Source of the DNA: Pontibacter ummariensis
Lineage (GTDB): Bacteria; Bacteroidota; Bacteroidia; Cytophagales; Hymenobacteraceae
Direction of reading: 5' to 3'
Assembly: GCF_900188175.1 (NCBI RefSeq)
Contig: NZ_FZOQ01000035.1
Span: 1 to 40,360 of the forward strand
Length of the DNA stretch: 40,360 nucleotides
A program made the translations under genes and the position numbers. Shown here piece by piece: positions 18,401 to 26,299 of the stretch; positions within the stretch are counted from its first letter, which is position 1; each line of letters begins with the position of its first letter. The notes beneath the pieces were generated by a model. It worked only from the letters and a program-made list of their open reading frames with translations. It was not told the DNA's origin and did not search any database.

Positions 18401-18546
18401 AACGGGAAGTAGGAGGCCCGCATCGGCAGGCGGTTCTCTTCCTGTATGGCCGGGTTCTCAAATACAGGGTCGAGGTAAGGTTTCTGGGCAAGCGCTGGGA
18501 AAAAGCCTACCGCCAGCAGGCAGATAAGCGATAAGAATTTATTCAT
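15418..18546 (-). CDS. GH2 beta-galactosidase (LacZ-like, secreted)
   Basis: 1042 residues with signal peptide MNKFLSLICLLAVGFFPALA. Domain order is the LacZ one. The sugar-binding jelly roll comes first (LSLNGLWKFHW, PVPANWEFNGYG), then Ig-like domains, the TIM barrel from about residue 360 (FKGVNRHETHPETG), and the C-terminal small-chain domain ending in PYYYEYRIVPVKK. Acid/base Glu485 is in WSLGNEAGNG and nucleophile Glu548 in LCEYAHAMGNS. FIWDWVDQGV closes the barrel. It cleaves terminal beta-galactose, most likely in the periplasm. It lies between two GH27 genes (60 nt after one, 159 nt before the other), so alpha- then beta-galactose removal is suggested. The second GH2 at 36629-39787 is a divergent paralogue. 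Confidence 0.95.
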   Translation of the reverse strand: MNKFLSLICLLAVGFFPALAQKPYLDPVFENPAIQEENRLPMRASYFPFEDAGKAAAGDKAKSSRFLSLNGLWKFHWAEDYKQLPQDFYATSFSDKSWKEFPVPANWEFNGYGVPIYVNPFYEFNMTNPQPPDIPDNIDQPAGAYRRMVTLPAYWNNQRVFIHLGAVKSAFKLYVNGKYVGLGKDSKLESEFDITPYVQQGQNLIALEVRRWNDGSYLEAQDMWRVSGISRDTYLYTRPNVHLYDYVTNASLANNYRDGVMNLHVTAWNNTDENQEKYKVGAALYDAEGRKVWSAQQNTWGLKMKQGKTELRFNASVANAKAWSAETPNLYRLEITLYDGNGKVQEVISRKMGFRTVEIKNTQILVNGKPVMFKGVNRHETHPETGQVVSREAMLEEVKLMKQLNVNAVRTSHYPNDPYFYELCDLYGLYVMDEANVESHGMHYDLGRTLANVPAWELAHLTRIGRMIRRDRNHPSIFSWSLGNEAGNGWNFYRGYELAKSLDPSIPVHYELASGDWNTDIYSKMYRTPDEVIAYAQDNPTQPYLLCEYAHAMGNSIGNLKEYWDIFETYPVLQGGFIWDWVDQGVYRMKDGKKILGYGGDWGDRDTPSDNNFLINGVIGADRTFHPHAFEVRKVYQNIAFTLHKNQLGVRSKYFFRTLDNFKLNWTLLRDGKAVESGVISELTVQPGQSVRLTLPDEAIKADTIHEYYLQVKAVLKNDEGVLKAVTELAFEEFALSQPVPPAYAPSNDKIYVMDGASVIELGNKRFTLTVDKKTGNITSYKANGKTILESGPRINFWRPGTDNDFGAGLQKRLRELKDADDKAVVKKVNVEALADGQVQVNIEKELLDGGLKYEQTIIADGKGALTVKNNVQPLKELKMMTFKVGNHMALPTDFKNIEWYGRGPWESYWDRKTSALVGQYEGSVAEQYHPYVRPQESGNKSDVRWAKISRKDGSGIIIQHIDTLLNVSALPYSPDQLFPGFDKHQTHSGSLEPDKNIHLHVDLQQLGVGGNNSWGLLPLDKYKLFLNKPYYYEYRIVPVKK

Positions 18547-18606
18547 GATAAAGCTAAAAGTTAATTATTTAATGTGCTGCCGGCCTTGAGGCTCAGGATT
18601 ATACTT

Positions 18607-19830
18607 CTAAATCCTTTTGAGGCGGAACAGCTTTGTTTCGTGTGACTGCAGGCGGCCTTTCCAGCTTTTGCCTTTGCCCACCGACTTGTGCTCCCACAAG
18701 TCGCGCACCTCATACTTCCCGTTAAGCCCCAGTTCAGCCCAGCCTATTCTATAGTTCTTGGCCTGATCGCCCCGGTTCAGGATGGCCACGGCCACCTCGC
18801 CGTTCTGAAGCGGCTTCACGAATACGTCCCAGGCGCCGCCGTGCACCTTGCGCTCGGCCTGTTTGCCCAGCGGGTCCTGGTTGATGGCAATCACCTCTTT
18901 GTTGAGCAAGATGCGCTTTGTGGCTTCGTTCATGTTGCGCACGTCGTTGGTGGCAATAAGCGGAGAGGCCATGATGCTCCACAAGCTCATCTGGCTCTCG
19001 TACTCAGTGTCGTTCATACCCACCCCGCCCATGTCGCCGGAGGGGCCTGGCTTGCCGTAAAGCCCCACCACCAGCATGTCGGCATCGTTCCAGCGGCCAG
19101 GGCCAGCGTAGGCATGCAACTCGGCGTTGATATCCAATATGTCGATGATGCCCTCGGCGTTCTCATCGCTGCTCAGGTTCTTCCACTTGTCGCGCACATC
19201 ATAGGTGGTACGCCACAGCTGCCCCCCGGCTTCGGCGGCCCAGTGCCAGGGTTTAAGTTGTCCCCACTCACATACCCCGAACACGATCTCGCGGCCGCTC
19301 TTGCGCAGGGCCTGGCTCATTTTAGTATAGCGCTCCACGGCTGTTGCCGAGTCCTTAGGGGCATGGCAGTAGTCATACTTCAGGTAGTCGATGTCCCAGG
19401 AAGCGAAAGTCTTCGCATCCTGCTCCTCAAAGCCTAGACTGGCCGTATAGCCGGCACACGTTAGCTGCGCCGCATCAGAGTAGATGCCCAGCTTGATGCC
19501 CTTTTTGTGCACATAATCGGCCAGCGCCTTGATGCCGGAGGGAAACTTCTTAGGGTCCGCGGTGATGTTGTTGCGGTTGTCACGGCCTCCCTGCCAACCG
19601 TCGTCGATGATGATGTAGTTGTAGCCGGCCTCCACCATGCCCGAGGCCACCATCGCGTCGGCCATCTCGCGGATGTCCTTCTCGTGGATGTTGTCGGCAA
19701 AGAAGTTCCAGGTCATCCAGCCCATCGGGGGTGTAGGTGTCAAGGGCTCCTGGCCGGAAGCGGATTGCTGCGCGTGCGCAGTAAGTAAGCAAAGGCTCAA
19801 TGTCAGCAAGGCAAGCGCTCTTCTCATCAT
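18607..19830 (-). CDS. GH27 alpha-galactosidase-like enzyme, soluble secreted
   Basis: 407 residues with a Sec signal (RRALALLTLSLCLLTAHA); the start may be either of two adjacent ATGs. PTPPMGWMTWNFFADNIHE opens the barrel. IIIDDGWQGGRDN carries substrate Asp residues, the nucleophile is in IDYLKYDYCHAP (Asp153), and the acid/base is in WRTTYDVRDKW (Asp211). GRWNDADMLVVG is the conserved late loop. It differs from the GH27 at 13996-15258 in its KYDYC versus KVDWC active-site loop and in lacking a lipobox, so the two probably differ in linkage or cellular place. It is the first gene of the GH27-GH2-GH27 block. A 224-nt gap upstream leaves room for a promoter. Confidence 0.92.
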   Translation of the reverse strand: MMRRALALLTLSLCLLTAHAQQSASGQEPLTPTPPMGWMTWNFFADNIHEKDIREMADAMVASGMVEAGYNYIIIDDGWQGGRDNRNNITADPKKFPSGIKALADYVHKKGIKLGIYSDAAQLTCAGYTASLGFEEQDAKTFASWDIDYLKYDYCHAPKDSATAVERYTKMSQALRKSGREIVFGVCEWGQLKPWHWAAEAGGQLWRTTYDVRDKWKNLSSDENAEGIIDILDINAELHAYAGPGRWNDADMLVVGLYGKPGPSGDMGGVGMNDTEYESQMSLWSIMASPLIATNDVRNMNEATKRILLNKEVIAINQDPLGKQAERKVHGGAWDVFVKPLQNGEVAVAILNRGDQAKNYRIGWAELGLNGKYEVRDLWEHKSVGKGKSWKGRLQSHETKLFRLKRI

Positions 19831-20054
19831 GGTATATCTTTGACATGTTTTTATAGGGAGATCCCTGCAGCAGTACGCCAGCGTCCTACAGGCAATATGG
19901 CTCTGATACCCCTGCTACAAGCAAAGGGCTATACTTGCCAATACTCTTTCACCATGCCACTGCTCGTCTCAGGCTATAAATGCAGGAAATCAGGGAACGA
20001 TAAAAAACGTTAATTCGGCAGGTATGCAAATACATTTACATCAGAGGAAAACCC

Positions 20055-21221
20055 CTATTTCTTCCTCTCCACCACGGTGAACACAATCTTTTGGTAGCCG
20101 TCCTTCTCGTACAGCACCCCGACTTCCTTCTTCCCTACCTTCACAAGGTCTGAGTAGGCAGCATGGTCTTTTTCGCCGTTTTTGCTCTTCGCAATAGTGT
20201 ACTGCTCCGGCCATGTTTTACCTTCGTCATAGCTGATGCGCAAGGTCAGGTTATCGCGGCGCTGCGGGTCGGCGGCATTGCTAAAGGCAAGGATAGCCTT
20301 CCCTCTCTTTTTTCCTAACCGAAGTAAACTTCCCTGATTTACCGGATCGGGTAGTTGGCGGTCGAAGTAGGTAGTGTCCCAAGTCGTACCGCCGTCGCTG
20401 CTTATGCTCACAATGCGGGCGCGCACATCGCCCTGCTGGTTGCGGATATTCATCATCAACCTGTTGTTGGTAAGCTCAGCTGCCATCGCCTCGTTGCCTC
20501 CAGACTCCGGCACTGTCTGGCTGATCTTAAATGTTTTGCCGTGGTCATCGGTGTAGAACCCATGGGCATAGTAATCTTCTGCTGAGCTTTTGGGCTTACC
20601 CTGCGAATGATTAGCCGCCACAAAAATTCTGCCTCTGTACTTGCCGTCGGAAAACTGTATGGCGTGACCAGGTGTGTTAGCATACGCCCGCCAGTCTTCC
20701 TTATAGGTATAAGCGGGGTTAGCAGAAGGCATGTTCGGGCGGTGCACCTGTGTGGTAATATTTACGGGCTCGGACCAGGTCTGGCCCTCGTCGGTGGAGG
20801 TGACGTACCATACTTCGCGGAATCCCTTGCCGCTGCGCACCTCATGCTCATGAGCATTGCCAGTATTATAGAACAGAAAGATCCGGCCTTTCGGATAGGC
20901 AGGGTCCGTCATATCTACCACGGGAGCGGCGTTGCCGGCCTGCAGGGTATCATAATCTATTACCGTCTGTAAGGCTGACCAGGTCTTGCCTTTATCTGAA
21001 CTGCGCTTCATCACAATATTTACGTCGCCGAAGTCGGCAGCGCCATGCACCCTGCCCTCTGCAAAAGCCAGAATGTCTCCATTCGGCAGGCCGATAACAG
21101 CCGGGATACGGTAGGATTTGTGCCCCTCCTGACCGGAGATAAACACGGGCACATTGTTGACCTGGGCTTGGGCAAGAAGTGTGGTAGATAGAAAGGCAAG
21201 GGTAAATAACAAGCGTAACAT
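20055..21221 (-). CDS. nanH: GH33 exo-sialidase, compact periplasmic type
   Basis: 388 residues with signal peptide MLRLLFTLAFLSTTLLAQA and a bare six-bladed propeller. The first arginine of the triad is in SYRIPAV (Arg38), followed by AFAEGR. Asp boxes occur as SSDKGKTW, STDEGQTW, TDDHGKTF, SSDGGTTW and SYDEGKTW. The GGNEAM segment holds the catalytic Glu and AAYSDLVKV the likely nucleophile Tyr. It releases terminal sialic acid. It lacks the N-terminal domain of the sialidase at 24658-26229. It is the last gene of the sialic-acid block, 94 nt after the epimerase gene. Soluble location suggests trimming of imported oligosaccharides, while the lipoprotein sialidase probably works at the surface. 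Confidence 0.93.
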   Translation of the reverse strand: MLRLLFTLAFLSTTLLAQAQVNNVPVFISGQEGHKSYRIPAVIGLPNGDILAFAEGRVHGAADFGDVNIVMKRSSDKGKTWSALQTVIDYDTLQAGNAAPVVDMTDPAYPKGRIFLFYNTGNAHEHEVRSGKGFREVWYVTSTDEGQTWSEPVNITTQVHRPNMPSANPAYTYKEDWRAYANTPGHAIQFSDGKYRGRIFVAANHSQGKPKSSAEDYYAHGFYTDDHGKTFKISQTVPESGGNEAMAAELTNNRLMMNIRNQQGDVRARIVSISSDGGTTWDTTYFDRQLPDPVNQGSLLRLGKKRGKAILAFSNAADPQRRDNLTLRISYDEGKTWPEQYTIAKSKNGEKDHAAYSDLVKVGKKEVGVLYEKDGYQKIVFTVVERKK

Positions 21222-21315
21222 GGGAAGCTAGTAAGTTAAAGGGTTAGAAAATTAAAGGTCTGAGACATTGTCGTGTCTTTCAGGGCTGTATGAATCTGTA
21301 GCGGAAAAATCCGAA

Positions 21316-22500
21316 CTACTTTAGAAATGCCTCTAGCGCCTGCCAGCAATACCACTCTTGCCGTGGCAAGTGGAATGGTCCCTTAAACAGGTTGCCTTTG
21401 GTGGTGGTAGACAAACTGCCGTTGCGGTGGAGATAGCCGAACCACTCTCCGTTTTCTTTGTCATGGAAGTGGCTATAGGCATAGTCGTGGATCTGCTGGT
21501 GCCAGTCCGCGTACTTCTCATTGCCAGTCATCAGGTAGGCGAGCAGTGTCGCGATAATGGTCTCGTTCTGCGGCCACCAGAATTTCATGTCGTGCCAATA
21601 CTCCTGCACCGGCCTTCCGTAAACGTCCCGAAAGTACAAGATGCCGCCATGCTCCTTGTCCCAGCCCCGCTCCCACATATAGTCGAGCATGCGACAGCCG
21701 AGGTCAATCAAGTGCGGGTCGTTGTTGCGACACCTTGCCTCGTGCAGTATAAACCAAGCACCTTCGATAGCGTGACCAGGGTTCAGGGTTCTGCCGTCAA
21801 TGTGGTCAATGATGCTGCCATTAGGTGCCACCTGCTCCATCACGCAGCGGATATTGTCCTTGACAAAATCCCGCTCTATTTCAGCAATCCATTTACTTAT
21901 CCACTCATCACAGCGCCCATCACCAATGGTTTCGCGCAACTGCTGTGCTGTGTTCATCAGGATCATCGGCACCCCAATACCTTTAGCCGGACGCGTATCG
22001 GTAAACTTGCCTGGCAGCAGGCCAGGCATGGAGGAATACTCCAGGCACTTGCCGAACAGCCTCCTGGCCTCTTTAGCTGTCTCTTCATCGCCGCTGGCCT
22101 TTGCATAGGCGGCCAAGGCTATAACGGCGAAAGTCTCCGAGAAGAAGTAACGCCGCTTGCGTATGGGCTTGCCATTGCGTGTCATATGGAAAAACATTCG
22201 TCCGTCTGTGTCGAAGCAATGCTGCCGTAAAAAGTCTACACCCTTCTTTGCCCCTTCCAGCCACTCTGGCTTTTGCTCCACCGTGTTATAGAGAGTGGCT
22301 AACAGCCAGGCGGCGCGACCCTGTATCCAAACAGCCTTGTCGTCGTCTATCAGGCTGCCGTCCGCATCACGCATGAGCAGGTATCCGCCATACTCTTCGT
22401 CAATGGAGCGGGGAAACCAGAAAGGAATTGTATCGTTGAGCAGCTGCTTTTTATAGAAGTCTTTGTAGTAATTCAAAGTAGAAGTAGTCATCAAGGTCAT
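21316..22500 (-). CDS. N-acylglucosamine 2-epimerase (ManNAc to GlcNAc), RenBP/AGE family
   Basis: 394 residues, the usual AGE length, with no signal peptide, so cytoplasmic. It has the alternating helix pattern of the (alpha/alpha)6 barrel. Conserved pocket residues can be seen: WIQGRAAW (Arg62), YFFSETFA, NPGHAIEGAWF (His243, Glu246), KFWWPQNETI and GPFHLPRQEW (His377). The family interconverts N-acetylmannosamine and N-acetylglucosamine. Next to a sialic-acid lyase, this supplies the second catabolic step, as in the Bacteroides nanLET scheme, avoiding the ManNAc kinase/NanE route of Enterobacteria. It lies 13 nt downstream of the esterase gene. A start three codons later is also possible. 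A cellobiose-epimerase relative is unlikely in this context. Confidence 0.92.
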   Translation of the reverse strand: MTLMTTSTLNYYKDFYKKQLLNDTIPFWFPRSIDEEYGGYLLMRDADGSLIDDDKAVWIQGRAAWLLATLYNTVEQKPEWLEGAKKGVDFLRQHCFDTDGRMFFHMTRNGKPIRKRRYFFSETFAVIALAAYAKASGDEETAKEARRLFGKCLEYSSMPGLLPGKFTDTRPAKGIGVPMILMNTAQQLRETIGDGRCDEWISKWIAEIERDFVKDNIRCVMEQVAPNGSIIDHIDGRTLNPGHAIEGAWFILHEARCRNNDPHLIDLGCRMLDYMWERGWDKEHGGILYFRDVYGRPVQEYWHDMKFWWPQNETIIATLLAYLMTGNEKYADWHQQIHDYAYSHFHDKENGEWFGYLHRNGSLSTTTKGNLFKGPFHLPRQEWYCWQALEAFLK

Positions 22501-22513
22501 ATCAAAAGATTGC

Positions 22514-24601
22514 TTATTCAGATGGAATGGTAAAACTGGAGAAGGTGGAAGCGGGCAGTCCTGCTTTGTTCACAAGATTAGCAGTGGTATAGGGTTGCCA
22601 GCCGTAGCGAACATACTTCGGCTCCGGCACCTTATCTGACCACACCCATACTTTTCTTCCCCTTATTTCTGCCTTCGCTTCCCTGAAAATCAAGTCGTTG
22701 CCCGCCACTTCAAAACCACGCAAGTTTTGGCCATCGCTCGTTTGCATGCTTTTGGCAAACTGGAAGGCACAAATGGCTTTGCCGCCAGAGAAGGTAGCGC
22801 CCTCAAACAAGGGGCCGCTATAGGATAGGCGCTCGTTATAAGTCCTGGCCAGGGCCCAAGCTGCCAGCCGCTCCCCTACCTGCCGCTTTTGCCTAGGGTG
22901 CACGTCCAATGAATCGCCGAGGTCACTTGTTACGGCCATACCGCTGTTTTCTACCTGCCGGAGCATCCTGCGTTGACTGTCACGAAAATATGGCCAGCTG
23001 GGGCGGTTGATGCTGGAGAGCTGCGTGTAGAAGAAGGGAAAAGGATAGCCCCACTTCCCGCGCCAGTCCTGCACCAACGTTCTAAAGAGTGTTTCGTGCA
23101 GTTCAACATTATGGGCGTTACTCTCCCCCTGGTACCAGATTACACCTTTTATGGGAAAAGCTGTGAGCGGGGCGATACCGGCCTCATAGGTATAAGAGGG
23201 CTGGTACGGATGGCGCTGATTAGCAAGAGCGGCATTCTCTAAGTTCCTGGCTGCCCGCTCACGCACCCAAGGCATCAGGAAATCGGAACCGCGCCAATTG
23301 TGCAGTATATGAACTAGCTGTGGGTGGTGCTCCAGGGTATGACGGCTTATCCAAGACTCGGTGCCGGAGCCTCCAACTGCCACCTCTATCAGCCCCACAG
23401 GCACCCCAAGCTGCTCCTGCAGCCGTTTGCCGAAGTAGTAGGCCACGGCCGAGAAGCCTTTCGCCGCCGCTGAGTCGGCGCGTTTCCATTTACCGGAGAA
23501 GTATTCAAGGCGGTTTACCTCTTGCAGCGTCTCAGGGCCCCACGCTATATCGGCAGTCTCAGCCAGCGGCTTCATCTGCAGCAAACGGATATCAGACGCC
23601 AACTGGGCCTGCCGCATATCCTCAGGTGTATACAGGGCCTGCCGAAGCGGAAAGGCCATGTTCGACTGCCCAGCGCATAACCAAACTTCTCCCACCAATA
23701 TGTCCCTGATGCTGATACTGGTGTCCGCCGTAGAAACCACCATTCGAAAGGGCCCTCCTGCTTTCTGCGCAGGTAGCGAGAGGTGCCACGTTCCGTCGGC
23801 GCCGGCATTAACCGCTTGTGTTTCGCTCCCGAAGGTTACGGTAACTTCCTGCCCTGCGTCTGCTGTGCCATAAACCGAAAGAGACATCTTTTGCTGCAGC
23901 ACCATGTGGTCGGCAAACACGGGGGCCAGCTTTAAGCCGCCGTACTTACCCGTCAAATGCTTGGCAACAGTAGCCGCAATAATAGTGGCTCCCTCCGCAG
24001 TAGGGTGCAGCTCATCCGGAAACAAGTCCGGGCGCCTGTACAGGGGGCTGTGCAGGTCAATCAACTCCACCTGCCTGCTCTCAGCAATTAAGGGTATAAG
24101 CGACTGAATTTGCCAGAACCAGTCGCGGGTGCCGGAAGCAAAGCGTGGGTGCCCTGAAAAAATGGGCGTGAGCCGCGAGATGATAATGCGCATTTGGGGG
24201 TTTATGGCGCGCAGCGTGTCAATCAAGTGATAATAATCCGCGATAAACGCATCTCGGTAATTCGGCCAGTTACGCGGATCGGTATCGTTTAGACCTAGGT
24301 GGACAATGGCAACATCAGGTTTATAGGCAATAGCATCTTTATACTGCTGCGTTTGGGTATACGGTCTGTGTCCTTTACGTAACAGCGTTGCCCCACTCAA
24401 CCCAAAGTTAGCCACCTCATACCTTGAGCCAAGCATAAGCTGGAGCTGCGCCGGATAAGCGTTCTGTTCCCGGCCTTCTATACCATAACCATAAGTCACA
24501 GAATTTCCGATGCAGGCCACTTTTAGCCTAGCCGTATGCTGCCTCGAAAGCCCTGGTAGAGCAAGTATAAAGGCAAATAAGAAAAGTATGCAACGAGCCA
24601 T
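22514..24601 (-). CDS. nanS: Two-domain sialate O-acetylesterase (SGNH plus SASA)
   Basis: 695 residues. After a signal peptide there is a GDSL/SGNH hydrolase domain (about 25-220): IGNSVTYGYG holds Ser34, NFGLSGATLL and VHLGLNDTD are blocks II and III, and DELHPTAEG gives Asp196/His199. The SASA (sialate O-acetylesterase) domain spans about 225-690, with CAGQSNMAFPL (Ser313), VAVGGSGTESW, IWYQGESNA and DVHPRQK (catalytic Asp/His). A beta-sandwich insert lies between (VLQQKMSLSVYGTADAG). Removing O-acetyl groups from sialic acid lets sialidases act. A two-SGNH-domain NanS is known from Tannerella forsythia. It stands between a sialidase and the epimerase. A terminator-like hairpin lies immediately before its start. 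Confidence 0.92.
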   Translation of the reverse strand: MARCILFLFAFILALPGLSRQHTARLKVACIGNSVTYGYGIEGREQNAYPAQLQLMLGSRYEVANFGLSGATLLRKGHRPYTQTQQYKDAIAYKPDVAIVHLGLNDTDPRNWPNYRDAFIADYYHLIDTLRAINPQMRIIISRLTPIFSGHPRFASGTRDWFWQIQSLIPLIAESRQVELIDLHSPLYRRPDLFPDELHPTAEGATIIAATVAKHLTGKYGGLKLAPVFADHMVLQQKMSLSVYGTADAGQEVTVTFGSETQAVNAGADGTWHLSLPAQKAGGPFRMVVSTADTSISIRDILVGEVWLCAGQSNMAFPLRQALYTPEDMRQAQLASDIRLLQMKPLAETADIAWGPETLQEVNRLEYFSGKWKRADSAAAKGFSAVAYYFGKRLQEQLGVPVGLIEVAVGGSGTESWISRHTLEHHPQLVHILHNWRGSDFLMPWVRERAARNLENAALANQRHPYQPSYTYEAGIAPLTAFPIKGVIWYQGESNAHNVELHETLFRTLVQDWRGKWGYPFPFFYTQLSSINRPSWPYFRDSQRRMLRQVENSGMAVTSDLGDSLDVHPRQKRQVGERLAAWALARTYNERLSYSGPLFEGATFSGGKAICAFQFAKSMQTSDGQNLRGFEVAGNDLIFREAKAEIRGRKVWVWSDKVPEPKYVRYGWQPYTTANLVNKAGLPASTFSSFTIPSE

Positions 24602-24609
24602 GATAAAGT

Positions 24610-24644
24610 AAAAAAGACCTGCCTGCTATGTATACCTGGCAGGT
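24610..24644 (-). terminator. Intrinsic terminator/attenuator between sialidase and esterase genes
   Basis: Arms ACCTGCC (24617-24623) and GGCAGGT (24638-24644) form a 7-bp stem. On the minus strand it is followed by C and then six T (24615-24610), which is the layout of an intrinsic terminator. It begins 14 nt after the sialidase stop and ends 8 nt before the esterase start. Confidence 0.55.
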
Positions 24645-24657
24645 AGGTTACCCTTGT

Positions 24658-26229
24658 TTATTGTACTACTTCGTGTACAGGAATGCGCACGAAGTAAAGG
24701 TTTTTCACGCCTTCGTAGAGCAGGCCCAGCGTGTTATCATCGATTCTAGTGAGCGCGGAGTAGCCGTAGCTGCCACGCTCATCTACTAAGAGTTCGTTAC
24801 CTGTTGGCCAGCTCTCACCCAGATCAGTGCTAGCCTTTAGGGTCATGTTGTAGCGGCCGGACGGGGTGGCGGGATTGCTGAAGAACAGCACCTGCTGCGA
24901 TCCTTTGCTCGTGTTCACACTGGCCTTGATGAAGCTGCCCATACACACCGGGTCCTGCAAGGCGCTGTACGAAGTGTGGTGCTCTACCCATGTGCGGCCC
25001 AGGTCGGTGGTCGTGGCCACAGAGCGGAAGCGGCCGCGGTTGTCACGCATGTTCAGCATCAGCGTGCCGGGTGTAGTCTCCACTACCTGACTCTCGGTAG
25101 TATTAGCCTTAGCGCCTACACCACTCTTCCAGGTCTTGCCATGGTCCTGGCTGTAAACAATAGAAGAGTGAGGAACACCTTTGTCGTCCCAGTACTGTGA
25201 GGGGAAAACCAGTGTGCCGTCCTGCATGGCAATGCCATTCCCAGGCCCATTGAAATAGATGCGCCAGTCGGGGTTCTTGATCTGCTCAGTTATACTATAA
25301 GGATTTGACCAGGTCTTTCCATCATCGTCGCTACTCACTAGCACAAACTGCCCGGTCTCTTCAGGCAAGAGACCGGGCCCAGAGCCTGCAATAGACCGGT
25401 TGCCTTTGCTCCAAAGTGCCGCCACCCACACCTTCTTCGTCACCGGGTCAAAGAGCACAGTTGGATCGCCGATGCCGTTGTGCTCGTGCGGCGCGCCCAT
25501 ATCCATGATGATTTTCATCGGCTCCCACGTTTTACCCCCGTCGGTGCTACGGCTCATACCCACATCTATGTTCCCTGGCAGGTCGCGGGAGTTATCGTAG
25601 CGGATATCATACACTGCAATCAGTGTGCCTTTGTCTGTAGTGGTGACGCCGGGAATGCGATAGGTATCCACGCCATCGTCCCCAGCTTTTCGTAAGGCCA
25701 CTCCTATGCGATGGGAGTAGTTACCCTCCTCCATTACCCGATATACTTTGCCATTGACATCCGTCATCTGCGTGGCGCGCAGTTCTACTATATTATCGGG
25801 ATTGGCTGCTTCCTTCAACGTGACGCTGAACCAGATGTACTGCTTGCCCGGCTCTGTCTGTATATCCAGCGGCACCTCAAACACCTCAGAGGAAGGCTTG
25901 ATTGACTTAATAAGGCTAGAAGCTTCAAACAGGGGCTCTTTGCCTGTAAAGTATACATCCAGCTTCTCCACATCCTGCAAGGCCGTGCTATTCAGGCGGG
26001 CTTTTATACTCCGGTAGCTTACCCTTTCTGCGCCTGCCGGCACATACATCGTTATGCGTAGGAGCGGGTTGATTTCCACACCCTTTAGTACAGGTGCTAA
26101 AGGGGAGGTGCTCGTTATACTCGCTCCGTTTACTGTGGATGCCGTTGTGCTGATTTCCCTGGAGCAGCTCATACTACAAAACACGGCTATAAACAAAAGG
26201 CACAGAATACGTTTAGCTTTACTCATCAC
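24658..26229 (-). CDS. nanH: GH33 sialidase lipoprotein with N-terminal accessory domain
   Basis: 523 residues. The signal ends in FCSMSC, making Cys22 the lipidation site. Residues about 45-170 form the beta-rich neuraminidase N-terminal domain seen in Bacteroides NanH-type enzymes. The propeller follows: DTYRIPGV (Arg191), AVYDIRYDNS, Asp boxes RSTDGGKTW, SSDDDGKTW, SQDHGKTW and ASTDLGESW, and a late GSYGYSALTRI with the nucleophile Tyr. It hydrolyses terminal sialic acids, probably at the cell surface, as the first step of sialic-acid harvest. The gene follows the Kelch-symporter by 70 nt and precedes the O-acetylesterase. It is clearly a different subfamily from the compact sialidase at 20055-21221. 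The start could be either of two adjacent ATGs. Confidence 0.94.
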   Translation of the reverse strand: MMSKAKRILCLLFIAVFCSMSCSREISTTASTVNGASITSTSPLAPVLKGVEINPLLRITMYVPAGAERVSYRSIKARLNSTALQDVEKLDVYFTGKEPLFEASSLIKSIKPSSEVFEVPLDIQTEPGKQYIWFSVTLKEAANPDNIVELRATQMTDVNGKVYRVMEEGNYSHRIGVALRKAGDDGVDTYRIPGVTTTDKGTLIAVYDIRYDNSRDLPGNIDVGMSRSTDGGKTWEPMKIIMDMGAPHEHNGIGDPTVLFDPVTKKVWVAALWSKGNRSIAGSGPGLLPEETGQFVLVSSDDDGKTWSNPYSITEQIKNPDWRIYFNGPGNGIAMQDGTLVFPSQYWDDKGVPHSSIVYSQDHGKTWKSGVGAKANTTESQVVETTPGTLMLNMRDNRGRFRSVATTTDLGRTWVEHHTSYSALQDPVCMGSFIKASVNTSKGSQQVLFFSNPATPSGRYNMTLKASTDLGESWPTGNELLVDERGSYGYSALTRIDDNTLGLLYEGVKNLYFVRIPVHEVVQ

Positions 26230-26299
26230 TTATACTATTAGGCTTTGCCCATCCTTCGTCGGGCATTCAAATGCTGACAAAAAGTTTATGTTTTAGGAT

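Noticed and set aside
21358..22230. 290-codon plus-strand frame inside the epimerase gene
   Set aside because: Antisense shadow; no start-site or domain support.
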